A stretch of 64,000 bases of DNA, taken from contig CAJTVQ010000011.1 of the NCBI GenBank assembly GCA_910579935.1, positions 33,549-97,548 of the forward strand, given 5' to 3'. This DNA comes from an uncultured Lachnospiraceae bacterium (lineage in GTDB: Bacteria; Bacillota; Clostridia; Lachnospirales; Lachnospiraceae). Below are positions 27,330-37,001 of this stretch, piece after piece. A program made the translations under genes and the position numbers. The notes beneath the pieces are model-generated. The model was not told the origin of the DNA and did no database searches. It saw nothing but the letters and a program-made list of their open reading frames with translations. Numbering within the stretch: position 1 is the stretch's first letter; each line of letters begins with the position of its first letter.

Positions 27330-27541
27330 TTCCTGTTCCCTCTCTCTTTTTTTTCTATTTATCATGTTAACATAATGTATATGCAAAATCCAGTATATTA
27401 CGGAAATAAAAGGAGTGCACCATATCCTGAAATCCTTTGAATTAGTAAAAAAACATGGAAAATTTTAATGGAAAGGTAAAATATTCAAATGTATGAAACA
27501 AAAATAAAAGAAATTAAAATCAAAAAGAAAATATAGAACTT

Positions 27542-27907
27542 TCATAATAGAAATTTATCCCGTAAATACCGCACCAACAGCCCATAAAAACTAAATAATC
27601 CCAAACCGCCGCAAAATCCTGTTACCAGCCTTCTTGGATTCGTGGATTCCATAATACCAGCTTCCTGTATACCCCAATCCAATCCCATGATCCCCATCAG
27701 GGAAAGACATGTGCGGAAAGAAACCTTTTTTCCGCACAAATACAGAACGATAGCAGTCATATGACCAAAAAACACGCCCGTACATCTTGCACAAACCGGA
27801 AACTGCTTTCCTTTATAAAAAAAGCTCCTTTCCGGCATTTGATGGCATCCGCTGTAATTTCCCAATATTCTGATAAATTCTAAAAACGATTGCCGCAGTC
27901 CTGACAT
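27542..27907 (-). CDS. DUF2085 family small membrane protein
   Basis: 121 residues. The signature CHQMPERSFFYKGKQFPVC followed by ARCTGVFFGH is diagnostic of DUF2085, whose cysteines and histidine probably bind metal. Three hydrophobic stretches follow (about 46-60, 66-80, 94-112). Function unknown. Its start overlaps the end of the zinc-ribbon gene by 28 bp, so the two are translationally coupled and may act together. Confidence 0.8.
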   Translation of the reverse strand: MSGLRQSFLEFIRILGNYSGCHQMPERSFFYKGKQFPVCARCTGVFFGHMTAIVLYLCGKKVSFRTCLSLMGIMGLDWGIQEAGIMESTNPRRLVTGFCGGLGLFSFYGLLVRYLRDKFLL

Positions 27908-28110
27908 ACATTCACTACCCTCGTTGTTGTCGTTGTCTTTTTCTTACCCTTTCCCATCCCGCACAAACCGCACAGAATACCCCATACATTAAATATCAGA
28001 TAACCAAGACATGCTTTAAAACAGCCAAATCCTTTCGTCTTCTCCGTAACTTCCGTATCCGTCAATGTTTGCGTGATCACTTTGTTGCTTCCGCACTTTG
28101 GACAAATCAT
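27880..28110 (-). CDS. Small zinc-ribbon protein
   Basis: 76 residues. An N-terminal CPKCGS and a C-terminal CQDCGNRF form a split zinc ribbon, separated by a hydrophobic segment (FKACLGYLIFNVWGILCGLCG) that may insert in the membrane and a Thr-rich KKKTTTTT run. Function unknown. It is coupled to the DUF2085 gene. GGGAGAG lies before the ATG. The 28111-28250 gap is AT-rich and nothing else is seen. Confidence 0.75.
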   Translation of the reverse strand: MICPKCGSNKVITQTLTDTEVTEKTKGFGCFKACLGYLIFNVWGILCGLCGMGKGKKKTTTTTRVVNVCQDCGNRF

Positions 28111-28250
28111 GAATATTCTCTCCCTTTTTCAAAAACATCATTACCTAATATATTTTATTCTAACATATCATTTTTTTTGCCACAAGTGAATCTATTTCGT
28201 TTAAAGTCTGAACTTTTATAACAACAGGTATCAGCTTTAAAATATTTTTA

Positions 28251-30170
28251 TCATTCTACCGCATATTCCGCATATATTCCTTTTGTACTCTTTTTTACTT
28301 CATAAAGCGCTTCATCTGCCTGACTCAAAAGTTCATATATACTGATACCGGCATGTTCCGTCCATGCAAATCCGCTGGAAGCACTTATTATTCTTGATTC
28401 CGTTTCAGATAACTGGACACTGTTTTGATTTAAAACCTTATAAAATTCATCCACATATTTTATAATTTCCTCTCTGTCTGCACAGTCAAAAATCATCATA
28501 CAAAACTCGTCTCCCGAACGTCTTGCCGCCAGAACATGTTCCTGCGGCATGGATTTCATTACCGAAGAAAAACTTTGTAAATATTTGTCCCCTGCATCAT
28601 GTCCATATGTATCATTAATCGATTTAAAATAATCCAAATCTAGCATAACAACGGCACATACGTGGCCCGGAGACATTTTGTTCAAATTTTCCGATGCCAG
28701 TTGTTTGAAGTATGGATATTTATATAACCCGGTCAGCTCATCATGGGTATTTTCATACTGCATCTGTTTCTTTTCCATCATATTCTTTGTTGAATCCGTT
28801 ATTACTCCAAGATATCCATCTGAAAATACCGACATATGTATACAAATATATTTAGAATCATTAATCTGATAAATATCTTTTTCCCCTTCTGCCGGATTTT
28901 TCATAATATCACGGATATATGCATCAAATAAATAAGAATTGCTGTAAAGTTCTATTGCTTTCTCATTTGAAATTCCTAATAATTCCATCAATCCCGAAGT
29001 AACAAATACATTCTTTTTTTCTTTCTTATACTCAAACGCTGCCAAAGGAATCCCGCTCATTTCAATAATTGCGGAAATACGGTCGGATATATTTACAATA
29101 CTTTTTACCATCGTATTGATACCTTTACTTAATTCATCAAATTCCTCGTTGCCCCTTACTTCTACTTTTGTATCCAGATTTCCTTCTGTGATCAAAGAAA
29201 TTTTATGAATAATATTATGAATACCGTTTATTACCTTTTTCTTTACGAGATAATTCAGCAGGGCAATAACAGCCGCTTCAATAAATAATAAATAGAATAA
29301 AGTACTGACTGCACTCCCTATTAATTTTCTGAACATTATATTACTCGGCAGAGCGGCACATATCATTACATCCTCATATCTACTGCTTACCACATACATA
29401 TATTTCCCGTCTTTTCCCCTTTGATAGGAACCATTAATACAATCTTCCAACTTATTTAACTGATAATAATCCGATGTAAAATCCTGATTGATACCATTGG
29501 AATGACCGACAATTTCTTTTGTCGTGCCGTCCACTGCAAACAGTTCTTCTCCTACATCCGTTGGAAATTTTGAAAAAATATAATCAAAAGTATTCCTTGA
29601 CTGTGTTTCCAACTGCCTTTTTGGTTCAAATCCAACCTGAACGACTCCCTTCTGCGATTTTCTGGCAACTCCGATATACTGCATGACTTTTCCTTCTGCT
29701 GCATTGGGCTGCGCATCCTGAATCAGGTAAGCGTCCTCTTCCTCACTTTCCAAAAGAGCAAGAAATGCACGGGTCTGTTCATGATCATTCATATCAATCC
29801 CCACATATTTCGGAACAGATGCAAACACAATGATTCCGTTTTCATCGATCACATGAAGCTCATCCACATTCAGAAGCTTTGCCAGATACTGCATTTCATA
29901 AACACTCATGGTCACTTCCTGCTGCCGGTCCATCACATATGCTGCAGCTTTTGCCCTTGTAAGGTAATCTTCATCCAGACTTTCTTTTAGCAATGACAAT
30001 TCTGTCTGATTATTTTCCAAGGTATGTATCACCTGCTCAATTTTTGTTTGAAATGTATTAAACTGCTGGGATTCAAGAGAATGAAACGTAAAAATAAAAT
30101 TTATGGAAAGGATTAACAGAATAGCAGCTGTCATAATAACAAATGTATATTTGATAAAAGTTTTCTGCAT
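28251..30170 (-). CDS. Membrane diguanylate cyclase with extracytoplasmic Cache-like sensor and GGDEF domain
   Basis: 639 residues. The first membrane helix is at about 8-28. An extracytoplasmic sensor of Cache type follows to about 285 (VIDENGIIVFASVPKYVGID, GVARKSQKGVVQVGFEP). The second helix is at about 285-305, then a HAMP region (KISLITEGNLDTKVEVRGNEE), a PAS-like stretch and a C-terminal GGDEF domain. The signature is SGDEF (about residue 550, within RRSGDEFCMMIF) instead of GGDEF, and no RxxD inhibitory site lies before it. Variants with Ser or Ala at the first position can be active, so cyclase activity is likely but not certain. GCGGAGGAA precedes the ATG. Confidence 0.87.
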   Translation of the reverse strand: MQKTFIKYTFVIMTAAILLILSINFIFTFHSLESQQFNTFQTKIEQVIHTLENNQTELSLLKESLDEDYLTRAKAAAYVMDRQQEVTMSVYEMQYLAKLLNVDELHVIDENGIIVFASVPKYVGIDMNDHEQTRAFLALLESEEEDAYLIQDAQPNAAEGKVMQYIGVARKSQKGVVQVGFEPKRQLETQSRNTFDYIFSKFPTDVGEELFAVDGTTKEIVGHSNGINQDFTSDYYQLNKLEDCINGSYQRGKDGKYMYVVSSRYEDVMICAALPSNIMFRKLIGSAVSTLFYLLFIEAAVIALLNYLVKKKVINGIHNIIHKISLITEGNLDTKVEVRGNEEFDELSKGINTMVKSIVNISDRISAIIEMSGIPLAAFEYKKEKKNVFVTSGLMELLGISNEKAIELYSNSYLFDAYIRDIMKNPAEGEKDIYQINDSKYICIHMSVFSDGYLGVITDSTKNMMEKKQMQYENTHDELTGLYKYPYFKQLASENLNKMSPGHVCAVVMLDLDYFKSINDTYGHDAGDKYLQSFSSVMKSMPQEHVLAARRSGDEFCMMIFDCADREEIIKYVDEFYKVLNQNSVQLSETESRIISASSGFAWTEHAGISIYELLSQADEALYEVKKSTKGIYAEYAVE

Positions 30171-30191
30171 AGGATATTCCTCCGCTCATAT

Positions 30192-30231
30192 GATAAAAGA
30201 AGACATTTTTATTTCAATGTCTTCTTTTATC
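30192..30231 (-). terminator. Hairpin between kinase operon and GGDEF gene
   Basis: GATAAAAGAAGACATT (30192-30207) and AATGTCTTCTTTTATC (30216-30231) make a perfect 16-bp AT-rich stem with an 8-base loop. It may end transcripts of the upstream kinase operon, or act in the 5' leader of the GGDEF gene, whose ribosome site is about 9 bases further on. Confidence 0.6.
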
Positions 30232-30325
30232 CTGGTGATGACGCATGCAATTACATCTATTACATTATAACTGATTTCTTATTCCTTTATTCCAGACAGA
30301 AAACCCTTTTTTACACAAAACAAGC

Positions 30326-31615
30326 CTAAAATTTCGCAAATATTATAATTTGAAAAATTCCGTTTTCACAATAACACCCGATATTTCCTCCTATTTTATC
30401 CGCAAAAGCTGATATACTCAGCATTCCTAACCCGTGGTTTTTTCCTTTGCTGCTTTTTGGAAGACCTGTAAAAGAATCCATGACCACTTCTTTTTCACAT
30501 TCATTTTTTATATCAATCAATAGGCATTCTTCCGTACACTGTATTTTTGCATCCACATATCTTTTTTCTTTTTTCAGATCCTGCACACACATCAGGGCAT
30601 TTTCAAATAAATTCGCAAGAACAGCCGCAAATTCATATTCATCTACAGGAATACTCTTTCCAATTACCGTATCCAGATTTACATAAATATCTAAAGAACG
30701 GGCTTTTTCCATCATATTAAAAAGAATCGTATTCATCAATAAATGATTGCAATATTTTACGATTTTATTTTCATCCACTACATCATTGATATGTTTTACC
30801 AGATTCCTTACTTCCCCGTATTCTTTCTGGTCGAGAAGATGTTCTATCATACCGGAATAATGCCGTATATCATGGCGCAGTATTTTCAGGTTCTGCTCAA
30901 ATTGTTCCACGGAATGATACTGGTTTTCCAAATCCTTAATATAACATTCCGAAAGCACATTTCTCCAATAAATATCACTTCTTTTCGATTCGCTTTCCAC
31001 ATAACGCAGTACCACCACATAGGAAACAAACATCGTTACAATAAATATAAGGACTCCGCTGATATTATTCGGATTATCTTCTAACCGGTAAGGAAAAAAA
31101 GCAAGAAAAGAAAAACCGCAATAAAAAAATACAGGAATTAAACATAATTCCCACCAGTTTTTGATATATTCTTTTTCAAAACATTTTATCCATATCCGAT
31201 TTATTTTTATATAGATAAAAATAAGGATCAGAATATGAACTAAAGTACTTCCAGCCAAAGCCATTACTCCATCATTTGTTAATATATATATGACAGTCGC
31301 TAATATACTCCCGGCTATTACATAATTCGATGCGCTCAGTCCAACAAATAAAACCCTGCTGTCCCTCGTACTGGAAATTAAAAGATTGGTCAATTGCGCA
31401 ACTAATATCTGAAAAATAGTTACTAAAAAATAACACAGATTACTGTCCGGATATAAATTTAATTTCAGACAGTCTGATAAATTAAATAACAAAAAGGCAC
31501 AGATACAAATACCAATCGTTTTCTTTTTTGAAAATCGATGAACCGTAAAAAGATAAAAAAACAATAATAGAAAAATGTGACTGTTCATATATGATATATT
31601 TTTAAAATATTCCAT
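30326..31615 (-). CDS. Agr-type sensor histidine kinase, GHKL ATPase domain
   Basis: 429 residues. Six hydrophobic segments in the first ~210 residues form a membrane sensor. The H-box LRHDIRHYSG lies near residue 247, the N-box NLFENALMC near 345 and the G-box KNHGLGMLSISAF near 395, in the arrangement of AgrC/ComD-like kinases that sense peptides. It follows the LytTR regulator gene by 18 bp. No AgrB/AgrD-like processing protein or peptide gene is visible next to it, so the signal is unknown. Confidence 0.88.
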   Translation of the reverse strand: MEYFKNISYMNSHIFLLLFFYLFTVHRFSKKKTIGICICAFLLFNLSDCLKLNLYPDSNLCYFLVTIFQILVAQLTNLLISSTRDSRVLFVGLSASNYVIAGSILATVIYILTNDGVMALAGSTLVHILILIFIYIKINRIWIKCFEKEYIKNWWELCLIPVFFYCGFSFLAFFPYRLEDNPNNISGVLIFIVTMFVSYVVVLRYVESESKRSDIYWRNVLSECYIKDLENQYHSVEQFEQNLKILRHDIRHYSGMIEHLLDQKEYGEVRNLVKHINDVVDENKIVKYCNHLLMNTILFNMMEKARSLDIYVNLDTVIGKSIPVDEYEFAAVLANLFENALMCVQDLKKEKRYVDAKIQCTEECLLIDIKNECEKEVVMDSFTGLPKSSKGKNHGLGMLSISAFADKIGGNIGCYCENGIFQIIIFAKF

Positions 31616-31633
31616 TTCTGTTTCCTGCCTGTT

Positions 31634-32368
31634 TTATCGGTACTGTCTGGAAGCAAATAAAAGATATTCCTTTTTTACATTTGAAATCCTGTTTTTACTA
31701 ATAGGAATGATTTTATCACTTTCCATGATCATACTGTTTTTTACTATCTTTTTTACATATTTCAGATTAACGATAAAAGACTTGTGAACCTGTAAAAAAT
31801 TATCATTTTTTATAATTTCCTTTATTTCTTCATCAAAGGATTTTCGGATAAAAATACTCTGTACACATTTTCCATTGGTTAAATAAATATCAAGTATCCT
31901 TGCAGAATTTTCTATATATTCTATTTTCGAATAAGATAACGATATCAGACCGTCTTTTGTTTTTACCGTATATACAGCTTCTTTTTTTATATCCGCGTAA
32001 GACAGAGCATAATTCATTGCTTCAAAAAATTTATCTTCAGAAACCGGTTTTAACAAATACCGGATTGCATGTACCTGATAGGCATCCAAAGCAAAATCTT
32101 CAGAAGAAGTAATATAAATGATCACGTTTTTATCATCTATTTTACGGATTTTATTTCCTATATCAATGCCTGATCTATATGCCATGATCATATCCAATAT
32201 ATAAATATCTGCTAATTCGTCTTTTTTAATCTTTTCAAACAGCCTGGTTGCATTCGAATATTTTTCTATTTCAAAATCAATATTGGAATAAGTTTCTTTA
32301 TACTTTAGCAACAGTTTTTCTATTTTGCTCAAATACTCAATGCTGTCATCACATATTACTATTTTCAT
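31634..32368 (-). CDS. LytTR-family response regulator (AgrA type)
   Basis: 244 residues. An N-terminal receiver has CDDS, the phospho-acceptor Asp59 in YILDMIM, and the K of LLKPVSEDKF. The C-terminal LytTR DNA-binding domain spans about 140-240 (SLSYSKIEYIENSARILDIY, FLQVHKSFIVNLKYVKKI). It is paired with the GHKL kinase downstream. Start 32368 is chosen because AAGGAT precedes it and the product begins MKIVICDDS. Only 14 bp separate this start from the gyrA terminator stem, which leaves no room for an ordinary promoter between them. Confidence 0.9.
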   Translation of the reverse strand: MKIVICDDSIEYLSKIEKLLLKYKETYSNIDFEIEKYSNATRLFEKIKKDELADIYILDMIMAYRSGIDIGNKIRKIDDKNVIIYITSSEDFALDAYQVHAIRYLLKPVSEDKFFEAMNYALSYADIKKEAVYTVKTKDGLISLSYSKIEYIENSARILDIYLTNGKCVQSIFIRKSFDEEIKEIIKNDNFLQVHKSFIVNLKYVKKIVKNSMIMESDKIIPISKNRISNVKKEYLLFASRQYR

Positions 32369-32378
32369 ATACTTATCC

Positions 32379-32420
32379 TTAAAAAATACCGCAAAGATCA
32401 TTTACTTTGCGGTATTTTAT
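32379..32420 (-). terminator. Rho-independent terminator after gyrA
   Basis: AAAATACCGCAAAG (32383-32396) pairs perfectly with CTTTGCGGTATTTT (32405-32418) and runs into six T on the minus strand. It starts just after the gyrA stop codon and ends just before the ribosome site of the LytTR gene, so expression of the two-component genes may depend on read-through. Confidence 0.85.
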
Positions 32421-32422
32421 TA

Positions 32423-35008
32423 CTATTCATCTTCCCCGTCTTCTTTTGGAAACGTCACATCTTCATTTTCTTCTCTCAACGGATGTTTTTCTTCTTCCGG
32501 TATATCCTCCAGGGCATCCTCTATATTTTCAAATTCATGGTCGCCGTCAGATACCCTTTCCCTTACTTTTGCAATCTTGGCAACTTTCATACCCTCATCC
32601 AGATTTATCATTTTTACTCCGGAAGTAATGCGTCCTAACGTGGAAATATCTTCCATCCGAAGCTGAATGATCGTTCCCAATGTAGTGATCATCATAATCT
32701 CATGGCTGTCATTTACTGCCTTAACTCCTACCACATATCCTGTTTTTTCTGTTATTTTATAACACTTTACACCTTTGCCGCCCCGCTTCTGAACAGTAAA
32801 TTCATCCAGGTAAGTACGTTTGCCCATGCCGTTTTCCGATACGATCAGAAGAGAATCTCCCTGATGATCCAACTGCATCCCTACGATTTCATCCCTGTCA
32901 CTCAAATTCATTCCAATCACACCCATGGAAGATCTTCCGGTAGCCCTTACATCCGTTTCCAAAAAACGAATACACATTCCCTGCTTCGTTACAAGAAATA
33001 TTTCCGTATCTTTATCCGTAATCTTTACTTCAATCAGTTCATCATCTTCCCGAAGGTTAATTGCCGCAAGGCCGTTTTTCCTGACATTACAGTATTCCAT
33101 CACATGTGTTTTCTTTACGGTACCTCTTTTTGTTACCATGAAAAGATTCTTATTGGCTTCATAATCTTTGATCGGAATAATTGCTGTTATCTTCTCACCA
33201 GGCGTAAGCTGCAGCAGATTTATAATGGCAATTCCCCTTGATGTCCTGCTTGCTTCCGGAATTTCATATGCTTTCAGCCGGTATACTCGTCCATAATTGG
33301 TAAAAAACATAATGTAATGATGAGTCGTGGTCATCAGCAGGTCTTCGATATAATCTTCCTCTATCGTCTGCATCCCCTTGATTCCCTTGCCGCCCCTGTT
33401 CTGGCTCTTAAAGTTATCAATCGTCATCCTCTTGATATAACCAAGACTGGTCATGGCTATGATCGTATTATCTTTCGGAATCAGGTCTTCCATGGAAATA
33501 TCAAAAGCGTCAAAACCTATCGAAGATTTTCTGTCATCCCCGTATTTTTCTGCTATAATGGATATTTCATCCCTGATCACTCCAAGAAGTATTTTTCTGT
33601 CCGCAAGAATTGCTTTTAATTCTGCAATTTTGACAAGCAGTTCCTGATGCTCTTTCTCTATCTTATCTCTTTCCAAACCGGTAAGAGTACGCAGACGCAT
33701 ATCCACAATTGCCTGTGCCTGCACATCCGTCAGACCAAAACGCTCCATTAACCTGTCTTTCGCTGTCTGCACATTCTCACTGCTTCTGATAATACGGATC
33801 ACTTCATCAATATGGTCAAGGGCAATGAGCAGTCCCTGTAAAATATGGTCCCTTTCTTCTGCTTTGTTTAAATCATATTTGGTTCTTCTTGTCACTACTT
33901 CTTCCTGATGGGCGAGATAGTGATTCAGCATATCCAAAAGATTCATAACCTTTGGTTCATTATTAACCAAAGCAAGCATGATGATTCCGAATGTATCCTG
34001 CATCTGTGTATGCTTATAAAGCTGATTCATGATGATATTTGCATTGGCATCACGGCGCAGCTCTATGACCACACGCATACCTTCCCTGTCAGATTCATCC
34101 CGAAGGTCGGTAATTCCGTCTATTTTCTTTAATTTAACAAGTTCCGCAATCTTTTGTATGAGATTTGCCTTATTTACCATGTAAGGAAGTTCCGTTACGA
34201 TGATGCGGCTTTTTCCGTTGGGAAGGGTTTCTATATCCGATACTGCCCGTACCCTTACCTTTCCCCGTCCGGTACGGTATGCTTCTTCGCTTCCCCTTGT
34301 TCCGAGGATGATCCCTCCGGTAGGAAAATCAGGCGCTTTGACAATGGGAATCAACTCATCAATATCCGTCTCCCTGTCTTCTTCCACCCTGTTATCAATA
34401 ATTTTTACAACCGCGTTGATGACTTCCCTTAAGTTATGAGGAGGTATATTGGTAGCCATACCTACCGCAATACCTGTCGTACCGTTTACCAGAAGATTCG
34501 GAAAACGGCTGGGAAGAACCGTAGGTTCTTTCTCCGTTTCATCAAAGTTCGGCACAAAGTCCACCGTATCCTTATTGATATCGGCAAGCAGTTCCATGGA
34601 TATCTTGGAAAGTCTTGCTTCCGTATAACGCATGGCAGCGGCGCCGTCGCCGTCTACGGAACCGAAATTACCATGACCGTCCACCAGCGGATAATGAAAA
34701 GACCACGGTTGTGCCATATTAACCAGAGCGCCGTAAATAGAACTGTCGCCATGCGGATGGTACTTACCCATCGTATCACCTACAATACGGGCACACTTTC
34801 TGTGAGGCTTATCGGGGCCGTTGTTTAGTTCAATCATCGAATACAGTACTCTTCTCTGTACGGGCTTTAATCCGTCCCTTACATCGGGAAGAGCACGGGA
34901 AGCGATAACACTCATGGCATAATCAATATATGAATTTTCCATAGTCTTTTTTAAATCCACATCATGAATTTTATCCACTTCACTTTTGTCAAAGATATTA
35001 TCATCCAT
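32423..35008 (-). CDS. gyrA: DNA gyrase subunit A
   Basis: 861 residues. The breakage-reunion domain includes SVIASRALPDVRDGLKPVQR and the catalytic tyrosine in AAMRYTEARLSKI. The C-terminal DNA-wrapping blades start after about residue 500, with the GyrA box QNRGGKGIKGM. In the quinolone-resistance region the motif is HPHGDSSIYGALVNMAQ, with Ser at the position of E. coli Ser83 and Gly at the position of Asp87. The tail is acidic. It lies 22 bp downstream of gyrB, and a hairpin follows. Confidence 0.98.
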   Translation of the reverse strand: MDDNIFDKSEVDKIHDVDLKKTMENSYIDYAMSVIASRALPDVRDGLKPVQRRVLYSMIELNNGPDKPHRKCARIVGDTMGKYHPHGDSSIYGALVNMAQPWSFHYPLVDGHGNFGSVDGDGAAAMRYTEARLSKISMELLADINKDTVDFVPNFDETEKEPTVLPSRFPNLLVNGTTGIAVGMATNIPPHNLREVINAVVKIIDNRVEEDRETDIDELIPIVKAPDFPTGGIILGTRGSEEAYRTGRGKVRVRAVSDIETLPNGKSRIIVTELPYMVNKANLIQKIAELVKLKKIDGITDLRDESDREGMRVVIELRRDANANIIMNQLYKHTQMQDTFGIIMLALVNNEPKVMNLLDMLNHYLAHQEEVVTRRTKYDLNKAEERDHILQGLLIALDHIDEVIRIIRSSENVQTAKDRLMERFGLTDVQAQAIVDMRLRTLTGLERDKIEKEHQELLVKIAELKAILADRKILLGVIRDEISIIAEKYGDDRKSSIGFDAFDISMEDLIPKDNTIIAMTSLGYIKRMTIDNFKSQNRGGKGIKGMQTIEEDYIEDLLMTTTHHYIMFFTNYGRVYRLKAYEIPEASRTSRGIAIINLLQLTPGEKITAIIPIKDYEANKNLFMVTKRGTVKKTHVMEYCNVRKNGLAAINLREDDELIEVKITDKDTEIFLVTKQGMCIRFLETDVRATGRSSMGVIGMNLSDRDEIVGMQLDHQGDSLLIVSENGMGKRTYLDEFTVQKRGGKGVKCYKITEKTGYVVGVKAVNDSHEIMMITTLGTIIQLRMEDISTLGRITSGVKMINLDEGMKVAKIAKVRERVSDGDHEFENIEDALEDIPEEEKHPLREENEDVTFPKEDGEDE

Positions 35009-35030
35009 TTTTTATATTCTCCATTACATT

Positions 35031-36971
35031 CTAAATATCGAGGTTCTTTACAAATCTTGCATTTTCCTCGATAAATTCCCGCCTCGGTTCCACTTTATCC
35101 CCCATCAGGGTAGTAAACGTCAGATCTATCTCCGATTCCGCTTCTTCATCCATGGTAACACGCAGCAGAATACGTCTTTCCGGGTCCATGGTAGTTTCCC
35201 AAAGCTGTTCCGGATCCATTTCCCCCAAACCTTTATAACGCTGTATCTTGTTATTCTGATCCCTTCCTACTTCTCTTAAAATACCGTCCAGCTCTTCATC
35301 GCTGTATGCATACCATACTTTTTTATTTTTCTCCAGCTTATAAAGAGGAGGCTGTGCCAGATATACATATCCCTGCTTGATCAGTTCCGGCATAAAGCGG
35401 TAAAGGAAGGTCAGCAGCAAAGTAGCAATATGCGCTCCGTCCACATCGGCATCGGTCATAATAATGATTTTATGATATCTCAATTTTGTAATATCAAAAT
35501 CCTCATGGATTCCCGTACCAAATGCCGTGATCATTGCTTTTATTTCCGCATTGGCGTATATTTTATCCAGTCTTGCTTTTTCCACATTCAGTATCTTACC
35601 GCGTAAAGGAAGGATAGCCTGTGTTGCGCGGCTTCTCGCTGTCTTGGCGCTGCCGCCTGCCGAATCCCCTTCCACAATATAAATTTCACAGTTGGCAGGG
35701 TCTTTATCGGAACAATCCGCCAGTTTTCCAGGAAGACTCATTCCCTCCAAAGCGGTTTTCCTTCTCGTCAGATCCCTTGCTTTTCTGGCGGCATCCCTTG
35801 CCCGCTGTGCCAAAATGGATTTTTCACAGATGATTTTTGCCACGACAGGATTCTGTTCCAAAAAATAAGTAAGCTGCTCGCTGACAATACTGTCCACTGC
35901 TCCGCGGGCTTCGGAATTTCCAAGTTTCTGTTTTGTCTGTCCTTCAAACTGGGGGTCTTCTATCTTTACACTGACAATGGCAGTCAGACCTTCCCTTATA
36001 TCCTCACCGCTTAAATTAGGTTCACTATCCTTCAACAGTTTATTATTTCTTGCATAGTCATTAAATGTTTTTGTAAGGGCATTACGGAAACCTACTAAAT
36101 GAGTTCCGCCTTCCGGTGTATTGATATTATTAACGAAACTGTAAGAACTTTCGGTGTAAGAATCGTTGTGCTGCATCGCCACTTCCACATACACATTATT
36201 TTTAGAACCTTCAAAATACATAATCCTTTCATATAAAGGAGTTTTACTTCTGTTTAAGTAAGTAACAAATTCCTTGATGCCTCCCTCATAATGAAATGTT
36301 CTCTCTATGGGATTTTGTCCCGTCTCCACCCTCTCATCCCGAAGCACGATTTTCAGATTCTTTGTCAGAAAAGCCATTTCCCGCAAACGCTGTTTCAAAA
36401 CATCAAATTCATATTCTGTCGTTTCCTGAAAGATTGTTTCATCCGGTTTAAAGCTGACTTTTGTACCCGTTTTTTCCGCAGGGCATTCTCCCACCACTTT
36501 CAGGGAATAGCAGGCATGGCCTCTCTCATACCTCTGACGGTAAATTTTTCCTTCCTGAAAAATCTCCACTTCCAGCCAGTTGGAAAGGGCATTTACGACT
36601 GACGCACCTACGCCGTGAAGCCCTCCGGATACTTTATATCCCCCGCCGCCGAACTTACCGCCGGCATGAAGAATGGTAAATACAACTTCCACCGCAGGAA
36701 TTCCCGCCTTATGGTTAATTCCCACCGGAATCCCGCGCCCGTTGTCAATGACCGTCACCGAATTATCCTTATGCACGGTCACTTCTATTTTGTCACAATA
36801 ACCTGCCAGTGCTTCATCTACCGAGTTATCCACAATTTCATATACTAAATGGTGCAGTCCCCTGGAAGAAGTGCTTCCGATGTACATACCGGGTCTTTTA
36901 CGTACCGCTTCCAAACCTTCCAATATCTGTATCTGGTCCGCCCCATATTCATTTTCTGTCTGATTGCCCAT
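35031..36971 (-). CDS. gyrB: DNA gyrase subunit B
   Basis: 646 residues, normal for Gram-positive GyrB. The GHKL ATPase has EIVDNSVDEALAGYC, DNGRGIPV and GGLHGVGASVVNAL. The TOPRIM domain has IVEGDSAGGSAK and MTDADVDGAHI. The C-terminal region is near YKGLGEMDPEQLWETTM. It is cotranscribed with recF upstream (30-bp gap) and gyrA downstream. Confidence 0.98.
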   Translation of the reverse strand: MGNQTENEYGADQIQILEGLEAVRKRPGMYIGSTSSRGLHHLVYEIVDNSVDEALAGYCDKIEVTVHKDNSVTVIDNGRGIPVGINHKAGIPAVEVVFTILHAGGKFGGGGYKVSGGLHGVGASVVNALSNWLEVEIFQEGKIYRQRYERGHACYSLKVVGECPAEKTGTKVSFKPDETIFQETTEYEFDVLKQRLREMAFLTKNLKIVLRDERVETGQNPIERTFHYEGGIKEFVTYLNRSKTPLYERIMYFEGSKNNVYVEVAMQHNDSYTESSYSFVNNINTPEGGTHLVGFRNALTKTFNDYARNNKLLKDSEPNLSGEDIREGLTAIVSVKIEDPQFEGQTKQKLGNSEARGAVDSIVSEQLTYFLEQNPVVAKIICEKSILAQRARDAARKARDLTRRKTALEGMSLPGKLADCSDKDPANCEIYIVEGDSAGGSAKTARSRATQAILPLRGKILNVEKARLDKIYANAEIKAMITAFGTGIHEDFDITKLRYHKIIIMTDADVDGAHIATLLLTFLYRFMPELIKQGYVYLAQPPLYKLEKNKKVWYAYSDEELDGILREVGRDQNNKIQRYKGLGEMDPEQLWETTMDPERRILLRVTMDEEAESEIDLTFTTLMGDKVEPRREFIEENARFVKNLDI

Positions 36972-37001
36972 ATTTTAACCATGCCTTTCTTCTGCCTATT
37001 T

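Noticed and set aside
30326..32368. Complete agr quorum-sensing locus
   Set aside because: Kinase and regulator are present but no AgrB-like protease or AgrD-like peptide gene was found on either strand nearby.
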